From contig NZ_CP159510.1 in assembly GCF_040529185.1 (NCBI RefSeq), forward strand, positions 62,001 to 126,000: DNA of 64,000 bases, given 5' to 3'. A program made the translations under genes and the position numbers. This DNA comes from Sporolactobacillus sp. Y61. Lineage in GTDB: Bacteria > Bacillota > Bacilli > Bacillales > Sporolactobacillaceae. Shown here one piece after another: positions 35,121 through 43,455 of the stretch (positions are counted from its first letter, which is position 1; each line of letters begins with the position of its first letter). The notes beneath the pieces are model-generated. The model saw only the letters and a program-made list of their open reading frames with translations. It did not search any database and was not told the origin of the DNA.

Positions 35121-36500
35121 CTACTTTTTATGAGGAAAACGCAGAATAAAAGTTGTCCCTGTTCCTTTTTGACTCTTCACATCGACTGTGCCGCCCTGCA
35201 TCTCAACATACTTCTTGACAATGGACAGGCCGAGACCAGTCCCGCCATATTTCCGTGCTCTTGACTTCTCCACACGATAAAAGCGGTCAAAAAGATACGG
35301 CAGCTCATGCTCAGGGATCCCGATTCCGGTGTCCGATACAGATAAAACGGTCGCTTCCTTCTCATCAGTCAGCTGAACAGAAACATGTCCCCTTTCCGTA
35401 TAACGGATCGCATTTTCAAGCAGGTTCAGCAGCACCTGTTCCATGCGCTGACGATCCCCATAAACAGGCGGCACATGATCTTGCAGCTCCAATTGCAGAC
35501 TTAATTGCTTTTTTTCTGCCTTGAGTCGGACCTTCTGCATAGCTGTTTTCGCCATTTCTTTGAGATCGAGCGGTTCCAGGGAGAGCGTGATCCGTCCCTC
35601 TTCCATCTTTGCAAGGTCAAACAGATCATGGATTAAATGTTCCAGCCGGACGGATTCCTGATAAATGATCGAAAGATACTGCTTTTTCTCCCTTTCAGAA
35701 TCCACCAGGCCATCGTTCAGCACTTTGGCATAGCCTTGCAGATAAGTCACCGGCGTGCGAAGTTCATGGGAAATATTTGAGAAAAAAGCGCGCCGCGAGT
35801 CCCGATATCTTTGCAGACTCGCCGCCAGATCATTAATGGAACGTCCGAGCTTGCCGATTTCGTCCCGGCCCTTCACCTGAAGGCGGGTATCCCAGTTTCC
35901 CTTTGCCATTTTATCAGTCATTTGCTGCATTTTCAGCAGCGGGCGGGAAAATAATTTGCTCATGATCACAATCAGACCAAGGGCAAGGAGAAAGGCCCCT
36001 AATCCGGAAAGCAGCAGCAGATTTCGCAGTTGCTGCAGAGACGCTTCCATGTTTTTCGTTGAAGCCATCACATAGATGGCCGAATGTGTTGCCCCTCCCT
36101 TTTGAACGGGCCTGCCAACAATATAAAACTTTCCACGGGCATCGCTTCTCAAAAAAGACTCAGCGTGGCCCTCCAGCAGGCGGCGGGTATCCTGCGCTTT
36201 TATTAAAGACAGATTTTCTTCTTCACCAGGAAATGTCACGATTTTTCCCCGGTCGTTTACCCATAAAACTTCTACATCCGAAAACTCGGCAAAGGTACGA
36301 ATCATCGATTGAGTGGTGGCTTCACCGGACTCAGCCATCGTAGTAAAATGAGCGGCGATTTGCTGCGTATCTTCTTTCATCTGCGTATCGTAAAAATTCA
36401 TAAATAATCGATCAACGGCAAAACCTGAAAATACCAGAATCACAATCATCAACGCCATCACTGCCGCACCCAGTTCAAGAGCGATCCGATTGATTTTCAT
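35121..36500 (-). CDS. Sensor histidine kinase (copper-island two-component system)
   Basis: 459 residues. Two membrane helices (about 10-30 and 165-185) enclose a roughly 130-residue extracytoplasmic sensor; then HAMP, HisKA with SNISHELRTPVTYL (phospho-acceptor His), and HATPase with NLLENAIRYTE, VSDTGIGIP and YGGTGLGLSIVKKY. ATGA overlap with the response regulator gene indicates coupled translation. The location between copper ATPases, CopZ and His-rich proteins suggests sensing of periplasmic-side copper (inference). Confidence 0.92.
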   Translation of the reverse strand: MKINRIALELGAAVMALMIVILVFSGFAVDRLFMNFYDTQMKEDTQQIAAHFTTMAESGEATTQSMIRTFAEFSDVEVLWVNDRGKIVTFPGEEENLSLIKAQDTRRLLEGHAESFLRSDARGKFYIVGRPVQKGGATHSAIYVMASTKNMEASLQQLRNLLLLSGLGAFLLALGLIVIMSKLFSRPLLKMQQMTDKMAKGNWDTRLQVKGRDEIGKLGRSINDLAASLQRYRDSRRAFFSNISHELRTPVTYLQGYAKVLNDGLVDSEREKKQYLSIIYQESVRLEHLIHDLFDLAKMEEGRITLSLEPLDLKEMAKTAMQKVRLKAEKKQLSLQLELQDHVPPVYGDRQRMEQVLLNLLENAIRYTERGHVSVQLTDEKEATVLSVSDTGIGIPEHELPYLFDRFYRVEKSRARKYGGTGLGLSIVKKYVEMQGGTVDVKSQKGTGTTFILRFPHKK

Positions 36501-37204
36501 GATTGTCCGGCCTCTGTCTCAAATTTATAGCCGACGCCCCAGCTTGTCTGGATCGGATGATAGGCCAGGCCTGATCTTTTTAACTTCTCTCTGATATTTT
36601 TGACGTGTATATCGACTACTCGGGCATCTCCTTCAAAATCATAGCCCCATATTTTTTCGATTAACTGCTCGCGGGACAGGACGCGCCCTTTATTTTCCGC
36701 CAGTGTCATCAACAGGTCGAATTCTTTAGGCGTCAAATCAAGCGGCTGGTCATGAACAAAAATCCGCCGTCCGTCCCTGTCAAGCGTCAGCCCGGGAAAG
36801 TGGAGCAGATGATCTTCCGATTGTTGGGGTGAAACGAAAGAAGCACGGCGAATAAGCGCATGGACACGGGCGATCAATTCTTCCGGATCAAACGGTTTGG
36901 TCAGATAATCATCCGCCCCGAGTTCAAGGCCCTGAACCTTATCTTTTGTCTCATCCAGTGCAGTCAGCATCAAAATGGGGACCGTCCGGATTTCCCGAAT
37001 CGATCGACAGACTTCCCAGCCATCCATATGGGGCATCATGATGTCAAGGATCACCAGGTCAAAAGATTGATTTTTCATTTTCACAAGGGCTTCACAACCA
37101 TCAGCGGCTTCAACAGGATCAAATCCAGCTTTTGATAAATAGATGCGCAGCAGATTGCGCATCTTCCATTCGTCATCAATGACCAGGATTTTCAGCTTTT
37201 TCAT
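36497..37204 (-). CDS. OmpR/PhoB-family response regulator
   Basis: 235 residues from ATG 37204 (AAAGGTGAT site). Receiver domain: VIDDEWKMRNLL, phospho-acceptor Asp in LVILDIMMPHMDGWEV, Lys in DDYLTKPFDPEEL. Winged-helix effector: LTPKEFDLLMTLAENKG and GYDFEGDARVVDIHVKNIREKL. OmpR-family dimers bind 10-11 bp direct repeats, which fits the TTCYACA heptamers found at five promoters in this island. A hairpin (CAGGTT/AACCTG) lies in the 5' region 37205-37300. Confidence 0.93.
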   Translation of the reverse strand: MKKLKILVIDDEWKMRNLLRIYLSKAGFDPVEAADGCEALVKMKNQSFDLVILDIMMPHMDGWEVCRSIREIRTVPILMLTALDETKDKVQGLELGADDYLTKPFDPEELIARVHALIRRASFVSPQQSEDHLLHFPGLTLDRDGRRIFVHDQPLDLTPKEFDLLMTLAENKGRVLSREQLIEKIWGYDFEGDARVVDIHVKNIREKLKRSGLAYHPIQTSWGVGYKFETEAGQS

Positions 37205-37377
37205 GATCATCACCTTTTCTTATCATATAACCCATGTTTTTTCTCGAAAAACAGGTTCATCTCATGCCTGTCATAAACCTGGTTTCCGTTTTCTTCTAAC
37301 GCCTCATCCCAGCTGAGTCACGTTCCTCACTATCAATCGCAACCGGTTCCCGCTCAATTTCTCTCTTAAAGTGTGAA

Positions 37378-37409
37378 AAGGTGCCTTCACCATGCGGCGA
37401 GGCACCTTT
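37378..37409 (-). terminator. Terminator after the CopZ-like gene
   Basis: AAAGGTGCC/GGCACCTTT arms (37378-37386, 37401-37409) with T4 following on the minus strand. Confidence 0.75.
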
Positions 37410-37414
37410 CCTGA

Positions 37415-37630
37415 TTAATTATGACCGACTACATCGTAGCCCTGCTTTTCGACAGCTTCCTTCATGTCGTTAAACCGGACTTTCGTGTCGTCATACTCAA
37501 CGGCCGCCTGACCTGAGGGCAAATCCACTTCAGCCGCTGAAACGCCATTCAGGTCTTTCAGTGTCTTCGTCACCAGGCGTTTGCAGTGGTCACCCATCAT
37601 ACCTTTGACATTCAATGTTGTTTTTGCCAT
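37415..37630 (-). CDS. CopZ-like HMA-domain protein with a degenerate metal site
   Basis: 71 residues from ATG 37630 with AAAGGAG. The ferredoxin-like HMA fold is clear (TTLNVKGMMGDHCKRLVTKTLKDLNGV ... AVEYDDTKVRF, split here for length), but the CxxC loop reads G-M-M-G-D-H-C: the first Cys is Gly. Normal CopZ carries Cu(I) to CopA on two thiols. One Cys may still bind copper in a dimer. It lies 35 bp downstream of copA and precedes a terminator. Confidence 0.85.
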   Translation of the reverse strand: MAKTTLNVKGMMGDHCKRLVTKTLKDLNGVSAAEVDLPSGQAAVEYDDTKVRFNDMKEAVEKQGYDVVGHN

Positions 37631-37665
37631 TTGACTCAAACTCCTTTACTGATTATTTTCCGGCA

Positions 37666-40065
37666 TCAGATTTTCACACGTTTCAGGCGCAAACTGTTTG
37701 CAACAACAGAAACAGAACTAAAGGCCATGGCTGCACCGGCAACCCATGGTGCAAGGAGTCCGAATGCAGCTACAGGAATGCCGACCGAATTATAGAACAG
37801 TGCCCAGAACAGGTTCTGACGAATGTTTCGCATCGTTTTCCGGCTCAAATCAATGGCTTTTGGAATATGAAGCAGATCGCCGCCGACCAAGGTGATGTCG
37901 GCTGCCTCAATGGCAACATCCGTACCGGTACCGATTGCCATGCCGATATCCGCCGTAGCAAGCGCCGGTGCATCATTGATGCCGTCGCCGACCATGGCCA
38001 CTTTCAACCCTTTGTTCTGAAGAACCTTTACTTTCGCTGCTTTTTCTTCAGGAAGAACTTCGGAAAACACATGGTCAATACCCGCCTGCCTGGCAATAGC
38101 CTGCGCCGTTCGCTCGTTGTCACCCGTAATCATATAGACGGCAAGGCCATGGGCTTTCAATTTTTCAATGGCCTGCTTTGAAGACGATTTAATGGCGTCG
38201 GCAACCGCGACGATCCCCTGAAGCCTGCCGTCACTTGCGACAAACATCGCCGTCTTCCCTTCTGATTCAAGCTGCTTCATTTGCTGCTCACTATCCGCAT
38301 AGGCAATACCTTCCTCTTTCATCAACCGCCGCGTGCCGATCGCAACCTCTTTTCCGGAGACAACGGCTTTAATACCGTAACCAGCCACTGCTTTAAACTT
38401 GTCGGGGGATGAAAGCGCCGGGTGACTTTGTTTACCGAAGGCGACAATCGCCTGTGCCAGGGGATGTTCACTTGCTGATTCAGCTGAAGCAGCAAGCGAC
38501 ACCAGTTCATTTTGATCAGAACCGTTCAACGGGATAACATCTGTCACTTCCGGTTTTCCTTTTGTAATCGTCCCGGTCTTATCAAGCAGTATCGCCTGCA
38601 GATTGTGCGTCGTTTCGAGATACTCACCCCCCTTAAAGAGAATGCCATGCTCAGCTCCTTTGCCGGTTCCGACCATGATAGACGTCGGCGTCGCCAGACC
38701 CAGGGCGCATGGGCAGGCGATCACCAGCACACTGATTGCCGCAACGAGTGCCGGAGCGAACTGACCTGGTGTGACAAACAGAATCCAGACAAGGAAAGCC
38801 AGCAGTGCGATGCCGATGACGATCGGCACAAAGATACCCGAAATGCTGTCGGCGAGCCGCTGGATTGGTGCCTTGGATCCCTGCGCCTCCTCAACGATTT
38901 TGACAATCGAGGCCAGTGCGGTGTCCTTACCTACTTTTTCGGCCCGCATCGTCAGTGTCCCATTGGCATTCACCGTGGCACCAATGACTTTGTCATCTCT
39001 TCCCTTTTCAACGGGAATCGATTCGCCGGTAATCATCGACTCGTCAACCGATGACTCGCCGTCAGTGACGATACCGTCTACCGGTACTTTCTCTCCGGGT
39101 TTGATACGAAGCACGTCCCCGACAGCTACCTGGTCAATCGGCACTTTTCGTTCCTGACCGTTCTCAATGACCGTAGCCTCTTTCGCCGAAAGTCCCATCA
39201 GTTCCGTGATCGCCGCAGTGGTTCTCCGCTTTGCCCGGCTCTCAAAATATTTGCCTAAGAGGACAAGCGTGATCAGAATGGCACTCGTCTCGAAATAAAG
39301 ATCCGGATTGGTAAGCCCGCCGAACTGGAAGCGGAATGTTTCAAATGCACTGTAAAACCAGGCGGCACTTGTCCCAAGCGCAACCAGTACATCCATATTG
39401 GCGCTTTTATTAATCAAAGCCTTTGTCCCGCTGATGTAGAACTGCCCGCCGATATAGAACTGGACAATTCCGGCAACAACAAGCTGAAACCACGGATTCA
39501 TCAACAGATCCGGCATGGGAAGCCCTGTCTGGAACGGCAGATGGGCCAGCATGGTGTAGAGCAGCGGAAGTGAGAGAACAGCAGACAGGATCAGTTTCTG
39601 CAACTTTTTTCTCAGCTCCCGCTCTTTGGTGTCCTCTGTCTGTTCTTTTTTGGGAACAGCCTGGTAACCAAGTTTTTTCACGCGGTTATAGATCGCATCA
39701 GGATCAACAATCCCGGGTTGAAAAATTACCATCCCGGACTCTGTCGCCAGATTGACCTGAGCGGATACAACGCCGGCCATCCGATTCAGTCCCTTTTCGA
39801 TACGCGCGGCACAGGAGGCACAGGTCATTCCCATAATATCGGCATCGAGCCTCTTCGTTCGTACGCCATAACCTAACTTTTCTATTTTTTGGACAATATC
39901 CGCCGGCTTTGTCTTTTCTTCATCAAGAGTTACTTTTGCCTTTTCCAGTGCAAGATTAACATTCGCCTGAACACCGTCCATCCTGTTAAGCGATTTTTCA
40001 ATTCTTGCAGAACAGGAGGCGCAGGTCATTCCTGTAATCCCGATTTGTATCGCCTTTGAACTCAT
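37666..40065 (-). CDS. copA: Copper-exporting P1B-type ATPase with two HMA domains
   Basis: About 799 residues from ATG 40065 (AGGGAG nine bases upstream); an upstream in-frame extension of 41 codons runs into the promoter and is not used. Two HMA domains each with GMTCASC, then the ATPase core: [15 protein letters not shown] (CPC), [39 protein letters not shown] and the C-terminal helix with [17 protein letters not shown]. It exports Cu(I). Operon copA-copZ, under the TTGACA promoter that overlaps a CsoR-like operator. Confidence 0.96.
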   Translation of the reverse strand: MSSKAIQIGITGMTCASCSARIEKSLNRMDGVQANVNLALEKAKVTLDEEKTKPADIVQKIEKLGYGVRTKRLDADIMGMTCASCAARIEKGLNRMAGVVSAQVNLATESGMVIFQPGIVDPDAIYNRVKKLGYQAVPKKEQTEDTKERELRKKLQKLILSAVLSLPLLYTMLAHLPFQTGLPMPDLLMNPWFQLVVAGIVQFYIGGQFYISGTKALINKSANMDVLVALGTSAAWFYSAFETFRFQFGGLTNPDLYFETSAILITLVLLGKYFESRAKRRTTAAITELMGLSAKEATVIENGQERKVPIDQVAVGDVLRIKPGEKVPVDGIVTDGESSVDESMITGESIPVEKGRDDKVIGATVNANGTLTMRAEKVGKDTALASIVKIVEEAQGSKAPIQRLADSISGIFVPIVIGIALLAFLVWILFVTPGQFAPALVAAISVLVIACPCALGLATPTSIMVGTGKGAEHGILFKGGEYLETTHNLQAILLDKTGTITKGKPEVTDVIPLNGSDQNELVSLAASAESASEHPLAQAIVAFGKQSHPALSSPDKFKAVAGYGIKAVVSGKEVAIGTRRLMKEEGIAYADSEQQMKQLESEGKTAMFVASDGRLQGIVAVADAIKSSSKQAIEKLKAHGLAVYMITGDNERTAQAIARQAGIDHVFSEVLPEEKAAKVKVLQNKGLKVAMVGDGINDAPALATADIGMAIGTGTDVAIEAADITLVGGDLLHIPKAIDLSRKTMRNIRQNLFWALFYNSVGIPVAAFGLLAPWVAGAAMAFSSVSVVANSLRLKRVKI

Positions 40066-40159
40066 CCCTCTCATCTCCCTGTATGATGACTTCAGAAAAA
40101 ATATCATAAACATCCGGAATCGTTTTGTATCCATTAAAGAATTACCGTACTTCATGTTC

Positions 40160-40188
40160 ATGATACCCCCATAGGGTATATATGTCAA
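40160..40188 (-). promoter_or_regulatory. copA promoter with CsoR-like operator
   Basis: Minus strand TTGACA (40183-40188), 17-bp spacer, TATCAT (40160-40165). The spacer carries the inverted repeat ATACCC-5-GGGTAT (within 40163-40179), the form of CsoR operators. Transcription would start about 88 nt before the copA ATG. Confidence 0.8.
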
Positions 40189-40241
40189 AGTATCCGATAC
40201 ATGCCTGTCTCTATTTGCACAACTTTCTTAGATTCTCCCTT

Positions 40242-40280
40242 ATTCTAATAAACAAATGTGTAGATTTTGTCAGGATAGAA
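40242..40280 (-). promoter_or_regulatory. Possible second, weak regulator site toward copA
   Basis: Minus strand ATCTACA (40259-40265) lies 11 bp before TAGAAT (40242-40247); the next repeat position reads ATCCTGA, a poor match. The flank is similar to the site upstream of rrf2. Confidence 0.3.
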
Positions 40281-40316
40281 AAAAATCCTGTCTTTTTTCT
40301 TCCGCCATTTTTCAAT

Positions 40317-40349
40317 CTTCACAGTTTCCCCACATTTATACGCTACACT
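40317..40349 (+). promoter_or_regulatory. Predicted regulator-controlled promoter of the multicopper oxidase
   Basis: Plus-strand heptamers CTTCACA (40317-40323) and CCCCACA (40328-40334), 11-bp period, 9 bp before -10 TACACT (40344-40349). Confidence 0.55.
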
Positions 40350-40378
40350 GAGGGAAACCAGAGAAAGGACGTCGATTC

Positions 40379-41956
40379 ATGAAAAAATTGCTTTTCGCCG
40401 CCGTCATCGGGTTCGCCTTACTGATCTTCACGGCGTGTTCTGCGAATACAGAAAACGGCAATGAAGGAACGGCTCAGCAGGAAGCGGGCGGTGAAACGGC
40501 GACATTACCATCACCTCCAATACTAAAGGGACCAAATATCACGCTTGTTGCTAAAAAGGGGGCACAAAAGTTAAAGAACGGCGTCACCGTTCCGGTCTGG
40601 ACATTTAATGGAACGGCTCCCGGCCCGGAAATTCGCGTGAAAAAAGGGCAGAAAGTGCGTGTCACGCTTAAAAATGAACTCCCCTCACCTGTTTCCATAC
40701 ACTGGCACGGTTATCCGGTCCCAAATAAAATGGACGGCGTTCCGGGCGTGACGCAGGACGCCGTTGCACCCGGAAAGAGCTTTACCTATTCGTTTGTCGC
40801 TGACAGAGCGGGAACCTACTGGTATCATTCACATCAGGACTCAGTAAACCAGGTGGATCGGGGATTATATGGCGCTTTTATTGTCGAAGATCCCGAAGAA
40901 AAATATGATAGGGAGTACACGCTGATGCTGGATGAATGGGTGACCGATAAAAGTCAGATCGACCGCCAGATTAAGTCTATGACTCAGGGAAGCGGCCAAA
41001 AAGGCAGTAATGACTCTGGAGGAATGAATCATATGCCCGGGATGAACATGGGAGACAATGGCGACATGGATATGGGCGACATGGATATGGGCAACATGGG
41101 CATGTCCGGAAATATGATGAAAGATAACATGAGCATGTATGACCTGTATACGATCAACGGAAGGAGCGGCAACTCAGTTAAACCACTGGACGTTAAAAAG
41201 GGCGATCATGTCCGGCTTCGTTTCATTAATGCCGGCTATCTCCCGCACAGTATTCATATCCATGGCCATCGCATCAGGGTTATCGCAACCGACGGGCAGC
41301 CGATTAACAAGCCTCAGACCGTTAAGGATCAGGTCATTCCCATAGCCCCTGGTGAACGCTATGATGTTTCCTTTATTGCCGACAATCCGGGAAAATGGTA
41401 CATTGAAGATCATGGAACCGCCAAGGGTACGGACGGCATGAAAGCCGTTATTGACTATGAGGGAAGCAAAACAACAACCGATCGTTCTGATGCCGACTTG
41501 TCTTTGCCGGCAATCAGCCTCGACCAATACGGAGCAAGCGCAAAACCGACGTTCACTCTGAACCAGAAATATGATGTGAACTACACGATGGATTTGAACG
41601 CTGGCATGGACAACAACGGGATGATCTATACTATTAATGGAAAGACTTTTCCGAATTTCGATCCAATCAAAGTCAAAAAGGGGGACCGTGTAAAGGTTAA
41701 ACTGGTCAATCATGATCATATGAATAATCATCCAATGCATCTGCATGGTCATTCTTTTCAGATCCTCAGTAAAAATGGCAAGCCGATAACCGGTTCACCT
41801 GTTTATAAAGATACTTTAAATATGAAGCCGGGAGAAACCTATGAAGTCGCCTTCCTGGCCAATAATCCCGGAAACTGGCTGTTTCACTGCCACGATCTTC
41901 ATCATGCAGCGACCGGGATGATAACAGAAGTCAACTATACAGATGATAGTAAATAG
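40379..41956 (+). CDS. Lipoprotein multicopper oxidase
   Basis: 525 residues, AAAGGA site. Signal peptide with lipobox (LLIFTAC, Cys20). Copper sites: HWHG and WYHSH in the first domain, then SIHIHGH, and the C-terminal HPMHLHGHSF and HCHDLHH, so type 1, 2 and 3 copper ligands are all present. Between the cupredoxin domains (residues about 215-245) is a Met-rich loop (NMGDNGDMDMGDMDMGNM), as in CueO-type cuprous oxidases. It likely oxidises Cu(I) to less toxic Cu(II) outside the membrane. Co-directional SHOCT gene follows. Confidence 0.93.
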   Translation: MKKLLFAAVIGFALLIFTACSANTENGNEGTAQQEAGGETATLPSPPILKGPNITLVAKKGAQKLKNGVTVPVWTFNGTAPGPEIRVKKGQKVRVTLKNELPSPVSIHWHGYPVPNKMDGVPGVTQDAVAPGKSFTYSFVADRAGTYWYHSHQDSVNQVDRGLYGAFIVEDPEEKYDREYTLMLDEWVTDKSQIDRQIKSMTQGSGQKGSNDSGGMNHMPGMNMGDNGDMDMGDMDMGNMGMSGNMMKDNMSMYDLYTINGRSGNSVKPLDVKKGDHVRLRFINAGYLPHSIHIHGHRIRVIATDGQPINKPQTVKDQVIPIAPGERYDVSFIADNPGKWYIEDHGTAKGTDGMKAVIDYEGSKTTTDRSDADLSLPAISLDQYGASAKPTFTLNQKYDVNYTMDLNAGMDNNGMIYTINGKTFPNFDPIKVKKGDRVKVKLVNHDHMNNHPMHLHGHSFQILSKNGKPITGSPVYKDTLNMKPGETYEVAFLANNPGNWLFHCHDLHHAATGMITEVNYTDDSK

Positions 41957-41974
41957 AAGAAAGGTATGATAGAC

Positions 41975-42220
41975 ATGATGGGATGGAACAATGGAATGAT
42001 GAATGGATTCGGCATTGGAATGGGCTTTATCGGATGGCTTTTACAGCTCGCGCTCTTTATCGCCCTGATTTATCTGGCAGTTGTCCTGGTTAAAAAAGTG
42101 AATCACCATCATTCAGGCAACAGCGATCATGCCGAATCGATTTTAAGGGAACGGTTTGCCCGCGGTGAAATTACCGAAGAGGAATACGAGAAAATGAAAA
42201 GAATTTTGCACGAATCCTAA
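41975..42220 (+). CDS. SHOCT-domain small membrane protein
   Basis: About 81 residues from ATG 41975 (an in-frame ATG at 41966 abuts the ribosome site). Met/Gly-rich N-terminus, one membrane helix (GWLLQLALFIALIYLAVVL), a HHHSGNSDHAE linker and the SHOCT motif ILRERFARGEITEEEYEKMKRIL. Such proteins commonly follow copper-resistance genes; role in oligomerisation is assumed. Ends at the strong terminator 42304-42339. Confidence 0.85.
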   Translation: MMGWNNGMMNGFGIGMGFIGWLLQLALFIALIYLAVVLVKKVNHHHSGNSDHAESILRERFARGEITEEEYEKMKRILHES

Positions 42221-42303
42221 ATCAACGAAAAACGATTGAACTGGCTTTCCTGATTTTGAATTGTGCGCCCGGCAAAACGCTGCCGGCCTGATACTTCCGA
42301 TAT

Positions 42304-42339
42304 AAGAAAGCGACCCGGGAAAGGTCGCTTTCTTTTTTT
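42304..42339 (+). terminator. Terminator of the oxidase-SHOCT operon
   Basis: Perfect 12-bp arms AAGAAAGCGACC/GGTCGCTTTCTT and seven T. Confidence 0.92.
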
Positions 42340-42344
42340 AGTGT

Positions 42345-42600
42345 TATCCTTCCCCACTTTTTTGGGGAGTATGCCGGCGGTCACATCGGGGCAGGCGTTC
42401 TCCACCAGCTGCGTGATTGCTGGCCGTTTCTTCTCGCAGGTTACCAGGAAAGCGTTTAGCAGTTCCTGGGCCACTTTGGTGTTCGGCGCATGAAAGATTT
42501 CCCGGACGGTGTTGCTCACTTCCCGCTTTGTGTTTATGCCCTGGCGATCCCGGACGTTGCGCAGAAAAAGGGGCCCGGCATCGCTGCCAGGAGGCCCTGT
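42345..42600 (-). mobile_element. IS256-family transposase remnant
   Basis: The frame FLRNVRDRQGINTKREVSN, TVREIFHAPNTKVAQELLNA, FLVTCEKKRPAITQLVENAC matches the middle of IS256-type transposases (after the conserved HFMRN). Both ends of the gene are missing, and the frame ends near the terminator at 42304-42339. A shorter copy of the same segment is at 17500-17553. Not functional. Confidence 0.65.
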
Positions 42601-42795
42601 AAATTAGACGGAGAAATTCCGCTTAACTTGGTAAAAAGGACAGCAGCGAGCCTCAATAGGCGGAGAAATTCCGCCTATTGACTCAAAAGACATGAAAAGG
42701 GGGAGGTTTCACTGAATAAGCGGAAAACTTCCGCTTATGCTACTCCGAATCCCGTTTTATCCCACATTTAAGCGAAAAATTTCCGCTTAAGCAAA
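42601..42795. repeat. Composite hairpin element, second copy
   Basis: Aligns with 17565-17920. It contains one 52-bp unit (42614-42665) instead of four, and hairpins such as AAGCGGAAAACTTCCGCTT near 42718 and AAGCGAAAAATTTCCGCTT near 42771. Confidence 0.75.
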
Positions 42796-42844
42796 ACGAC
42801 TGTATTTACAAAATAGCCATGGTTGACTTACAAAGCCATAAGTG

Positions 42845-42901
42845 TAAAAAAAGCTCCGGCCTGCAGGCTTTTTCAAGATCAAACCTGCTGGCAAGGAGCT
42901 T
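42845..42901 (-). terminator. Terminator after the metI relic
   Basis: AAGCTCC (42851-42857) pairs with GGAGCTT (42895-42901), plus CCTGCAGG-like inner pairing and a T7 run on the minus strand. Confidence 0.75.
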
Positions 42902-42927
42902 TCTGCAAAAAATTTCACAAGGTAACT

Positions 42928-43345
42928 TCATGCGTGGTGACTTACCTTACGGGCAATGATATCACCGATGAACTGAATAACGAAAACCAAGAGAAGGATG
43001 ATGATCATCGCCATAAATGTCACATCGTTTTGGAAACGCTGGTAGCCGACACTGACGGCGAGGTTACCGAGACCACCGCCTCCAACGGCACCGGCCATTG
43101 CCGTTAAGCCGATCAGGCTGATCATCGTCAATACAGACACTCGGATAATATCAGCCAGTCCTTCCCTTAAATAGACTCGAAAAATAATTTCCAGCGGACC
43201 GGAACCCATTGATTCCGCGGCCTCAATGATTCCCGAGTCTACCAACGACCAATGCGTTTTGAATCTGCCTCGCATAAAATGGCGAGGTTCCAATCACCAG
43301 CGGTACGATTGCTGCCGTCGTGCCGATCGTCGTCCCGTCGGTGTA
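42928..43345 (-). pseudogene. metI: Truncated and frameshifted methionine ABC permease
   Basis: The last third of MetI is present: IGTTAAIVPLVIGTSPFYAR, then after a one-base shift near 43245 DSGIIEAAESMGSGPLEII, LIGLTAMAGAVGGGGLGNLA and YQRFQNDVTFMAMIII. The 5' part is missing: homology begins near 43345 and unrelated sequence lies upstream. No metN or metQ is next to it, so the transporter has been lost here and only the terminator remains. Confidence 0.8.
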
Positions 43346-43455
43346 GTTCTCATGTAACCATTCCCTGGCGAACGCCGTTGGGCAATTCACGATAAAGGTT
43401 TTAGGATTTAAGAGAGACATGGGCAATCAGCGAGCGAACAATACCGCCTGTCTAA

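Noticed and set aside
40066..40188. 41-codon N-terminal extension of CopA
   Set aside because: It would start inside the predicted promoter; the internal ATG at 40065 has the ribosome site and the standard HMA start.
25497..40349. PhoP boxes explaining the 11-bp repeats
   Set aside because: Not excluded, but all sites lie in front of metal genes in an island with its own OmpR-family regulator; kept only as an alternative within the finding.
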